Shown here one piece after another: positions 23,601-35,600 of a DNA stretch of 64,000 nucleotides (positions within the stretch are counted from its first letter, which is position 1; the number at the start of each line of letters is the position of its first letter). The stretch is from Branchipolynoe longqiensis (lineage: Eukaryota; Annelida; Polychaeta; Phyllodocida; Polynoidae). The position numbers were made by a program, and so were the translations under genes. Under the pieces are notes generated by a model. The model was not told where the DNA came from. It searched no databases and saw only the letters and a list, made by a program, of their open reading frames with translations. The stretch spans positions 379,001 through 443,000 of the forward strand of contig CM059192.1 of the NCBI GenBank assembly GCA_030323885.1, given 5' to 3'.

Positions 23601-26600
23601 TATTAACCAGTTATTGTCTGATATGGGGTTTGATGCCTGGAGATGGTATATTAACTAGTTATTGTCTGATATGGGGTTTGAGGTCTGGAGATGGTATATT
23701 AACCAGTTATTGTCTGATATGGGGTTTGAGGTCTGGAGATGGTATATTAACCAGTTATTGTCTGATATGGTGTTTGAGGCCTGGAGATGGTATATTAACT
23801 AGTTATTGTCTGATATGGGGTTTGAGGCCTGGAGATGGTATATTAACTAGTTATTGTCTGATATGGGGTTTGAGGCCTGGAGATGGTATATTAACCAGTT
23901 ATTGTCTGATATGGGGTTTGAGGCCTGGAGATGGTATATTAACTAGTTATTGTCTGATATGGGGTTTGAGGCCTGGAGATGGTATATTAACCAGTTATTG
24001 TCTGATATGGGGTTTGAGGCCTGGAGATGGTATATTAACTAGTTATTGTCTGATATGGGGTTTGAGGCCTGGAGATGGTATATTAACCAGTTATTGTCTG
24101 ATATGGGGTTTGAGGCCTGGAGATGGTATATTAACTAGTTATTGTCTGATATGGGGTTTGAGGCCTGGAGATGGTATATTAACCAGTTATTGTCTGATAT
24201 GGGGTTTGAGGCCTGGAGATGGTATATTAACTAGTTATTGTCTGATATGGGGTTTGAGGCCTGGAGATGGTATATTAACCAGTTATTGTCTGATATGGGG
24301 TTTGAGGCCTGGAGATGGTATATTAACTAGTTATTGTCTGATATGGGGTTTGAGGCCTGGAGATGGTATATTAACTAGTTATTGTCTGATATGGGGTTTG
24401 AGGCCTGGAGATGGTATATTAACCAGTTATTGTCTGATATGGGGTTTGAGGCCTGGAGATGGTATATTAACCAGTTATTGTCTGATATGGGGTTTGAGGC
24501 CTGGAGATGGTATATTAACCAGTTATTGTCTGATATGGGGTTTGAGGCCTGGAGATGGTATATTAACCAGTTATTGTCTGATATGGGGTTTGAGGCCTGG
24601 AGATGGTATATTAACTAGTTATTGTCTGATATGGGGTTTGAGGCCTGGAGATGGTATATTAACCAGTTATTGTCTGATATGGGGTTTGAGGCCTGGAGAT
24701 GGTATATTAACTAGTTATTGTCTGATATGGGGTTTGAGGCCTGGAGATGGTATATTAACTAGTTATTGTCTGATATGGGGTTTGAGGCCTGGAGATGGTA
24801 TATTAACCAGTTATTGTCTGATATGGGGTTTGAGGCCTGGAGATGGTATATTAACCAGTTATTGTCTGATATGGGGTTTGATGCCTGGAGATGGTATATT
24901 AACCAGTTATTGTCTGATATGGGGTGAGCCTGGAGATGGTATATTACCAGTTATTGTCTGATATGGGGTTTGAGGCCTGGAGATGGTATATTAACCAGTT
25001 ATTGTCTGATATGGGGTTTGATGCCTGGAGATGGTATATTAACCAGTTATTGTCTGATATGGGGTTTGAGGCCTGGAGATGGTATATTAACCAGTTATTG
25101 TCTGATATGGGGTTTGAGGTCTGGAGATGGTATATTAACTAGTTATTGTCTGATATGGGGTTTGAGGCCTGGAGATGGTATATTAACCAGTTATTGTCTG
25201 ATATGGGGTTTGAGGCCTGGAGATGGTATATTAACCAGTTATTGTCTGATATGGGGTTTGAGGCCTGGAGATGGTATATTAACCAGTTATTGTCTGATAT
25301 GGGGTTTGAGGCCTGGAGATGGTATATTAACTAGTTATTGTCTGATATGGGTTTGAAGTCTGGAGATGGTATATTAACTAGTTATTGTCTGATATGGGGT
25401 TTGAGGCCTGGAGATGGTATATTAACTAGTTATTGTCTGATATGGGGTTTGAGGTCTGGAGATGGTATATTAACCAGTTATTGTCTGATATGGGGTTTGA
25501 GGTCTGGAGATGGTATATTAACCAGTTATTGTCTGATATGGGGTTTGAGGTCTGGAGATGGTATATTAACTAGTTATTGTCTGATATGGGGTTTGAGGCC
25601 TGGAGATGGTATATTAACCAGTTATTGTCTGATATGGGGTTTGAGGCCTGGAGATGGTATATTAACTAGTTATTGTCTGATATGGGGTTTGAGGTCTGGA
25701 GATGGTATATTAACCAGTTATTGTCTGATATGGGGTTTGAGGCCTGGAGATGGTATATTAACTAGTTATTGTCTGATATGGGGTTTGAGGCCTGGAGATG
25801 GTATATTAACCAGTTATTGTCTGATATGGAGTTTGAGGCGTGGAGATGGTATATTAACTAGTTATTGTCTGATATGGGGTTTGAGGCCTGGAGATGGTAT
25901 AATAACCAGTTATTTTCCGATATGAGGTTTGAGGCCTGAAGGATTTGTGGATGAGTGTTGACCGAAGGCAGAGAAAGATCAGTATACATTCCAAGACCTT
26001 TGGGCCTCAAACCCCATATTAGGATAATAAAGCATTCCTTTAATGACTAGTTTAGATGCTTGATCATTTTTCAAGCAGAAACTTAAACTGGTTATGTTTG
26101 TAACGGTCCACCTGGGGCCGCATGCATGAAGAATTATTTATCGGCTCCGGTGTTAAGGGTGGCGTTCGGGTTAGCTAAAGCCAGTGTTGGGAAATGGGTC
26201 ACGGGGTATGTACGGTGCCAAAGTGTGGTGGTGTTAGCTAACCTATAAGTTATTTATAGATTTGGGAAATCCCTCTGAGCCTGTTCCCGGCGAGCAATGC
26301 TATTTGACAATATGGCCGCCGATTCGGCGCCGGCGTTAATATTGGTTCGATTTTAGGGTTAATTTAATGAAATTTCACGATTTGAGTATTTAATTCTGTT
26401 AAATATGATCGCATTAAATAGATTTGGGCCTAATCGGTCCCTGACACTGCCAGACACCAGCGAGCTTTGTTATTGCTGAGCCTGTTGCTGGCGAGCACCG
26501 CTATTTCACAATATCACCGCCGATCTGGCGGCGGCGTTAATATCGGTTCGAATATTGGTTTAATTTGACCAAAATTTGGCGGTGGCATTAATATTGCTTC

Positions 26601-29600
26601 AATTTTAGGGTTAATTTGATGAAATTTCACTTATTGCATATGTAATTCTGTTAAATATGATAGCATTGAATAGAATTGGCTCTAATATATCGCCGCCAAT
26701 GCGGCGGCGGCGGGCGGTGGTGGGCGGTGGCGATTTGTTTAGTTTACATTTGTCGATTCGACAATATTAATATCGCTGCCGATGTAGTGGCGGCATTAAT
26801 ATCGGTTCGACTTTAGGGTTAATTTAATTAAATTTCACATTTTGAGTATGTAATTCTGTTAAATATGATAGCATTGAATAGATTTGGGCCTAATAGGTCC
26901 CTAACACCGACGGTAAACTTGATATGGCTTGGGGTTAGCGTAGACGATGTTAAACTCGCGGAGTTTCCCTAACGCGGCCACATACATACCAACTTTTCGC
27001 CGCTAACCCGGAGATCGCCGCTAACACCGACTCATACATACGGCCCCAGAACTGGTAATCCCGGTCCGTACTTTGGATCTTTAGTTAATTTGTTCACTTT
27101 GACAGATTTTGGAAGGTTCTAACCACCCATGCAGAAACTTAGTCAGGGTAGTGAATCACCGTTACACTGTTCGAATGGGAATTAGGCCAAGTTCAGCAAG
27201 CCTTTAGCGGGATTTATTTTGTGAGTGGACTCACCGCCACTAAATTTATCACGCACAATCAGATTGGTCATGGCCATTGACAAAAGGAGCAATGCTCTCA
27301 GAACAGACCCAGCATTCTCACTAACACTGATTCTCCCAGACAGTTGTTAGAACAGAAATCAAATTCACCTCTGCCAATTTGGATTTCCACCGTTGTGTAT
27401 AACTTACAGCATCATCAAAGACCAGTTACTCTCATACCAAACTCGTCCTTAGCTTGTGCCTGCCTGTAAGTCATGTGGTCACGTGTTCGCTGCAGCTGGT
27501 GAAGCGGTACTGGACGCGCGTGCGCGACATCAACGACAACTCACCCGTCATCCTGGCACCAGAGGGTGGGCTGAGCGCTGACGTCATGCAGGTAAGAACT
27601 GGTTCCCGCCATTAACTGAGTCTGGTTCCCGCACTCATAAACAAAGCACATAGGCACCACAAGCACCGCTACCTGCCTGTAACTGAGTCTGGTTCCCACA
27701 GTCATAAACAAAGCACAGAGACACCACAAGCACTGCTACCTGCCTGTAACTGGGTCTGGTTCCCGCACTCATAAACAAAGCACATAGGCACCACAAGCAC
27801 CGCTACCTGCCTGTAACTGGGTCTGGTTCCCACAGTCATAAACAAAGCACATAGGCACCACAAGCACCGCTACCTGCCTGTAACTGGGTCTGGTTCCCAC
27901 AGTCATAAACAAAGCACATAGGCACCACAAGCACCGCTACCTGCCTGTAACTGAGTCTGGTTCCCACAGTCATAAACAAAGCACAGAGACACCACAAGCA
28001 CCGCTACCTGCCTGTAACTGGGTCTGGTTCCCGCACTCATAAACAAAGCACATAGGCACCACAAGCACCGCTACCTGCCTGTAACTGGGCCTGGTTCCCA
28101 CAGTCATAAACAAAGCACATAGGCACCACAAGCACCGCAACTGCCTGTAACTGGGTCTGGTTCCCACAGTCATAAACAAAGCACATAGGCACCACAAGCA
28201 CCGCTCCCTGCCTGTAACTGGGTCTGGTTCCCACAGTCATAAACAAAGCACATAGGCACCACAAACACTGCTACCTGCCTGTAACTGGGTCTGGTTCTGC
28301 ACTCATAAACAAAGCACATAGGCACCACAAGCACCGCTCCCTGCCTGTAACTGGGTCTGGTTCCCACAGTCATAAACAAAGCACATAGACACCACAAGCA
28401 CCGCTACCTGCCTGTAACTGAGTCTGGTTCCCACAGTCATAAACAAAGCACATAGGCACCACAAACACAGCTACCTGCCTGTAACTGGGCCTGGTTCCTG
28501 CACTCATAAACAAAGCACATAGGCACCACAAGCACCGCTCCCTGCCTGTAACTGAGTCTGGTTCCTGCACTCATAAACAAAGCACATAGGCACCACAAGC
28601 ACCGCTACCTGCCTGTAACTGAGTCTGGTTCCAACAGTCCTAAACAAAGCACATAGACACCACAAGCACCGCTACCTGTCTGTAACTGGGTCTGGTTCCC
28701 GCACTCATAAACAAAGCACATAGGCACCACAAGCACCGCTACCTGCCTGTAACTGAGTCTGGTTCCCGCACTCATAAACAAAGCACATAGACACCACAAG
28801 CACCGCTACCTGCCTGTAACTGGGTCTGGTTCCCACAGTCATAAACAAAGCACATAGGCACCACAAGCACCGCTACCTGCCTGTAACTGGGCCTGGTTCC
28901 CACAGTCATAAACAAAGCACATAGGCACCACAAGCACCGCTACCTGCCTGTAACTGGGTCTGGTTCCCACAGTCATAAACAAAGCACATAGGCACCACAA
29001 GCACCGCTACCTGCCTGTAACTGAGTCTGGTTCCCGCACTCATAAACAAAGCACATAGACACCACAAGCACTGCTACCTGCCTGTAACTGGGTCTGGTTC
29101 CCGCACTCATAAACAAAGCACATAGGCACCACAAGCACCGCTACCTGCCTGTAACTGGGCCTGGTTCCCACAGTCATAAACAAAGCACATAGGCACCACA
29201 AGCACCGCACCTGCCTGTAACTGGTCTGGTCGTCCCGCACTCGTCCCGCAGTCATAAACAAAGCACATAGGCACCACAAGCACCGCTACCTGCCTGTAAC
29301 TGGGTCTGGTTCCCACAGTCATAAACAAAGCACATAGGCACCACAAGCACCGCTACCTGCCTGTAACTGAGTCTGGTTCCCACAGTCATAAACAAAGCAC
29401 ATAGACACCACAAGCACCGCTACCTGCCTGTAACTGGATCTGGTTCCCACAGTCATAAACAAAGCACATAGGCACCACAAGCACCGCTACCTGCCTGTAA
29501 CTGGGTCTGGTTCCCGCACTCATAAACAAAGCACATAGGCACCACAAGCACCGCTACCTGCCTGTAACTGAGTCTGGTTCCCGCACTCATAAACAAAGCA

Positions 29601-32600
29601 CATAGGCACCACAAGCACCGCTAACTGCCTGTAACTGGGTCTGGTTCCCACAGTCATAAACAAAGCACATAGGCACCACAAGCACCGCTACCTGCCTGTA
29701 ACTGGGTCTGGTTCCCACAGTCATAAACAAAGCACATAGGCACCACAAACACTGCTACCTGCCTGTAACTGGGTCTGGTTCCCACAGTCATAAACAAAGC
29801 ACATAGGCACCACAAGCACCGCTACCTGCCTGTAACTGGGTCTGGTTCCCACAGTCATAAACAAAGCACATAGGCACCACAAGCACCGCTACCTGCCTGT
29901 AACTGGGTCTGGTTCCCACAGTCATAAACAAAGCACATAGGCACCACAAGCACCGCTACCTGCCTGTAACTGGGTCTGGTTCCCGCACTCATAAACAAAG
30001 CACATAGGCACCACAAGCACCGCTACCTGCCTGTAACTGGGTCTGGTTCTGCACTCATAAACAAATCACATAGGCACCACAAGCACCGCTACCTGCCTGT
30101 AACTGGGTCTGGTTCCCACAGTCATAAACAAAGCACATAGGCACCACAAGCACCGCTCCCTGCCTGTAACTGGGTCTGGTTCCCGCACTCATAAAGAAAC
30201 ATAGGAACCACTAAAAAGAGTGACATTACTTTAATGATAATGATTTTGTTCTCTGGTTGTGCATTGTTTAATGATGTTATTAGTGTTGTTGTTCACAGGG
30301 TGCTGCCTTCTCCTCGGTCATGATGGGTAGTTTAATGATGTTGTTCTCAGTTTGCGTGTTGTTTAATGATGTCGCTGGTGTTGTTGTTCACAGGGTGCTG
30401 TGGTCTCCTCAGTCATGCTGGGCAGTTTACTGATGTTGCTCTCAGTTTGCATGTTGTTTAATGATGTTGCTGGTGTTGTTGTTCACAGGGTGATGTGGTC
30501 TCCTTAATTGTGCTGGGCAGTTTAATGGTGTTGCTCTCAGTTTGCGTGTAGTTTGATGATGTTGCTGGTGTTGTTGTTCACAGGGTGCTGTGGTCTCCTC
30601 AGTCGTGCTGGGTGGTTTAATGATGTTGTTCTCAGTTTGCATCTTATTTAATGATGTTGCTGGTGTTGTTGTTCACAGGGTGCTCTGGTCTCCTCAGTAG
30701 TGCTGGGTGGTTTAAGGATGTTGCTCTCAGTTTACGTGTTGTTTAATGATGTTGCTGGTGCTGTTGTTCACAGGGTGCTGTGGTCTCCTCAGGCATGCTG
30801 GGTGGTTTAAGGATGTTGCTCACAGTTTACGTGTTGTTTAATGATGTTGCTGATGCTGTTGTTCACAGGGCGCTGACGTCTCCTGGGTCATGCTGGGTGG
30901 TTTAATGATGTTGCTCTCAGTTTACGTGTTGTTTAATGATATTGCTGGTGATGTTGTTCACAGGGCGCTGCCGTCTCCTCAGTCGTGCTGGGTGGTTTAA
31001 GGATGTTGCTCTCAGTTTACGTGTTGTTTAATGATGTTGCTGGTGTTGTTGTTCACAGGGCGCTGCCGTCTCCTCAGTCGTGCTGGGTGGTATCAGCGTT
31101 ACAGACAGGGACTCGGGCCCCAACTCAGTCGTCACCTTGTCCTGCTTCGTACCGGACCGCGATGAAGGGGTAGGTGACGTTACCATAAAACTACACAAAT
31201 AATGTCAGTTCACACAATAAATCTACCCTCAATAGTTCAGTAACATAATTAACACAACTCCACTGTTAAACGACCATTTAATTTCAAATTAAATTAAAAG
31301 TCCTTGAGATATTTCTAAAGTTGTTACTTTAAGTATTATAAGAAACGTATCATACCGTGTTGCTTACGTCTTTCTTACCGTAAACTGTCGACTGAGACAC
31401 TTCCGGCGGAAGTGTTCAGCTTTGTGATAACTGTTCTGGTGTTTCAGCGTTTGACGGTTGCCCAGGTTTGACCTACTTTCATTACATCCACGTCCAGCAT
31501 TCCCTGTCTGCCTTCCCTCCCTGCCTTCCCTCCCTGCCTTCCCTCCCTGCCTTCCCTCCCTGCCTTCCCTGTCTGCCTTCCCTCCCTGCCTTCCCTCCCT
31601 GCCTTCTCTCCGTGCCTTCCCTCCCTGCCTTCCCTCCCCGCTTCTCTTCTGCATCCCCTCCCTGCCTTCCCTCCCTGCCTTCCCTCCCTGCTTCTCTTCT
31701 GTCTTCCCTCCCTGCCTTCCCTCCCTGCCTTCCCTCCCTGCCTTCCCTCCCTGCCTTCCCTCCCTGCTTCTCTTCTGCCTTCCCTCCCTGCCTTCCCTCC
31801 CTGCCTTCCCTCCCTGTTTCTCTTCTGCCTTCCCTCCCTGCCTTCCCTCCCTGCCTTCCCTCCCTGCCTTCCCTCCCTGCCTTCCCTCCCTGCCTTCCCT
31901 CCCTGCCTTCCCTCCCTGCCTTCCCTCCCTGCCTTCCCTCCCTGCCTTCCCTGTCTCTGTCCCTCCCTGCCTTCCCTCCCTGCCTTCCCTCCATGCCTTC
32001 CCTCACTGCCTTCCCTCCCTGCCTTCTCTCCCTGCCTTCCATCCCTGCCTTCCCTCCCTGCCTTCTCTCCCTGCCTTCTCTCCCTGCCTTCCATCCCTGC
32101 CTCTCCCTCTCCTGCCTTCCCTCCCTGCCTTCCCTCCCTGCCTTCTCTCCCCCTCTTCTCTCCCTGCCTTCCCTCCCTGCTTCTCTTCTGCATCCCCTCC
32201 CTGCCGTCCCTCCCTGCCTTCCCTCCCTGCCTTCCCTCCCTGCCTTCCCTCCCTGCTTCTCTTCTGCCTTCCCTCCCTGCCTTCCCTCCCTGCCTTCCCT
32301 CCCTGCCTTCCCTGTCTGTGTCCCCTCCCTGCCTTCCCTCCCTGCCTTCCCTCCCTGCCTTCCTTCCCTGCCTTCCCTCTCTGCCTTCCCTCCCTGCCTT
32401 CCTCTCCTGCCTTCCCTCCCTGCCTTCCCTCCCTGCCTTCCCTCCCTGCCTTCCCTCCCTGCCTTCTCTCCCTGCCTTCCCTCCCTGCCTTCCCTCCCTG
32501 CCTTCCCTCCCTGCCTTCTCCTCCCTGCCTTCCCTCCCTGCCTTCCCTCCCTGCTTCTCTTCTGCCTTCCCTCCCTGCCTTCCCTCCCTGCCTTCTCTCC

Positions 32601-35600
32601 CTGCCTTCTCTCCCTGCCTTCCATCCCTGCCTTCCCTCCCTGCCTTCCCTCCCTGCTTCTCTTCTGCATCCCTCCCTGCCGTCCCTCCCTGCCTTCCCTC
32701 CCTGCCTTCCCTCCCTGCTTCTCTTCTGCCTTCCCTTCCTGCCTTCCATCCCTGCCTTCCCTCCCTGCCTTCCCTCCCTGCCTTCCCTGTATGTGTCCCT
32801 CCCTGCCTTCCCTCCCTGCCTTCCCTCCCTGCCTTCCCTCCCTGCCTTCTCTCCCTGCCTTCCATCCCTGCCTTCCCTCCCTGCCTTCCCTCCCTGCCTT
32901 CTCTCCCTGCCTTCTCTCCCTGCCTTCCATCCCTGCCTTCCCTCCCTGCCTTCCCTCCCTGCTTCTCTTCTGCGTCCCCTCCCTGCCTTCCCTCCCTGCC
33001 TTCCCTCCCTGCTTCTCTTCTGCCTCCCTCCCTGCCTTCCCTCCCTGCCTTCCCTCCCTGCCTTCCCTCCCTGCCTTCCCTCCCTGCCTTCTCTTCTCCA
33101 TCCCTTCCTCTCCCTGCCTTCCCTCCCTGCCTTCCCTCCCTGCTTCTCTTCTGCGTCCCTCCCTGCCTTCCCTCCCTGCCTTCCCTCCTGCTTCTCCTTC
33201 CCTGCCTTCCCTCCCTGCCTTCCCTCCCTGCCTTCCCTCCCTGCCTTCCCTCCCTGCCTTCCCTCCCTGCTTCTCTTCTGCATCCCCTCCCTGCCTTCCC
33301 TCCCTGCCTTCCCTCCCTGACTTCCCTACCTGCCTTCCCTCCCTGCTTCTCTTCTGCGTCCCTTCCCTGCCTTCCCTCCCTGCCTTCCCTCCCTGCCTTC
33401 CCTCCCTGCTTCTCTTCTGCCTTCCCTCCCTGCCTTCCCTCCCTGCCTTTCCTCCCTGCCTTCCATCCCTGCCTTCCCTCCCTGCCTTCCATCCCTGCCT
33501 TCCCTCCCTGCCTTTCCTCCCTGCATTCCATCCCTGCCTTCCCTCCCTGCCTTCCCTCCCTGCCTTCCCTTCTGCGTCCCCTCCCTGCGTTCCCTGCCCA
33601 GACTTCCCATAGTGTCCACCAACATCCTCTCGCCTCACTTTGCTGTTGTAGTTTTCACTCCGAGTAATTATTAAAGCTGCAACATGCGACGAAAGCATCA
33701 AACCTCAATCAAATCACTTCACTCCATTTCACCCTTCCCTCGCTCCCCCCCCCCCCGTGCCCTCCATGTTGCCCCCCCCCCCTTCCCGACCACCTGCATG
33801 TGTACGCCGTAACTCACCAGACCGTGACGGCCCCACCGCTTCACCCCAGCCTCCCGCCTGTCTGAAGGAGTCGGTGCAGTGTAGACTAGGCTGTTTCAGC
33901 AGCCACTTGTAGCGAGCAGCTCTCAGATTGTGTTGTCACATAGCTGTATAGTCATATAGTCACCTAGTCACGTAGTCACATAGCTATAATGTCGCATAAC
34001 CACATAGTCGGCACATGGGTGCCTTGTTGGATGGTCACATAGTCACGTGGTCACACACACAGTCATTTGGCTATGGTCATGTAGTCATCTAGTCACATAG
34101 TTGTACAACATAACCACATTCACATGTAGTCACATGGTCATTTAGTCATATGGTTACAGTTACTGGTCATATAGTCACATGCTCACGTGGTCATGTAGTC
34201 ACATGGTCACATGATCATATGGTAGCATGGTCACGTGGTCACATTTTCATGTTTTGTATAGTCACATGGTCATATAGTCACATATATGAACATTCATTTC
34301 AAAACTTCCTTCAACAAATTTAAGCTTTCCATTATATATTTTTGGTAATATTGATAATGTTTATCAAACCAGAAATTTCTTTTTTTCTGATGGAATAACT
34401 GATAACTGAGAAAGAACTTTGAGACTTTCTCGGCCGCGCAACTCTGTCCCTTATTTGTGAATGTTACATTGTGCTAGTATATGGGTATACGGGTATAAAT
34501 GTTCCGTATGAGGTCGATTATTGTTTATTACTGTACACGCTTATATTCTGGTTTATTATCCAATACAAGACCACCCAGCAGGGTGGCCCATAAGCGGCGG
34601 TCTATGGGGCTATGGTGGCGCCACCACCGCCGGTTCTTGGTACTTCTGCGCTTACTACGACCAATTCACTTTGCATGAAAAAGTTTTATATTTGATAACG
34701 ATATGGCTATATTTCCGTTGTCAGGAGAAAATAAACTCTCAATCCACAATAGTCCTCTTTGTTCTTTCCATCACCTCACGGAGAATCCCGATTTATATTA
34801 TATATTATATTATCTATACATATATATATATATAGTTGAAACGAAGATCTGTGTGGGAAGTGAACAGCCATGTATGTTTATAGTATATACTTTCATTATA
34901 TACGATTTATATGCATTGTGTGCATTGTATATTATGTATATCATGTTTTGTTACAATGCCTATTCAAAAGAAAATGTTTGAACTATCATCGTCAACTTGA
35001 AGTGTCGTGTTCACGGTGTGTCGTGCAAACTGTCAGCTTTCACTTGAAGTTTTGTGCTTACAGCACATCGTGTGAACTGTCCACATCAACTTAAAGTGTT
35101 GTGTTTAGGGCGCATCGTGCAAACTGTCAGCATCAACTTGAAGTGTCTATTTAGGGCGCGTCGTGTGAACTGTTTGTGTTAAATTGAAGTTTCATGTTAA
35201 CGGCACGTCATGCAAACTGTCCGCGTTAACTTGAAGTGTCGTGTTTACGGCGCGTCATGCGAACTGTCCGTGTTAACTTGAAGTATCAAATCGGGCTGCC
35301 CCAACGGGGTAATCTGGACCACCCTCAGTAGATAATGAACATCTACAAACTACGTACAAGCCTATAAATGTAGAGTAGGCTAGTTCATAAGTAGTAGTAA
35401 AACAAAAAACAAAAAACAAAAATCTATTATACTTCATATACTACTTACACCCACTACAAGGGTGATCAGAAAATAAAAACAATATACCTATCAGAACATC
35501 TGATACCAAATAATCACCATGTACCTGCTACTGTGTGAGAAACAAAAAAAAACCATATTATCACCTCTGACTGTGTTATACGATTAAAGCACTACTACAG

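Noticed and set aside
27592..30195. CRISPR-like array (regular 67-bp spacing)
   Set aside because: The whole unit repeats with no unique spacers, no cas genes are present, and the DNA is eukaryotic.
31482..33701. Very long open frames (600-740 codons) on both strands
   Set aside because: They follow the 13-bp pyrimidine-rich array; composition removes stops from both strands. The segment is an intron between phase-matched exons 6 and 7.
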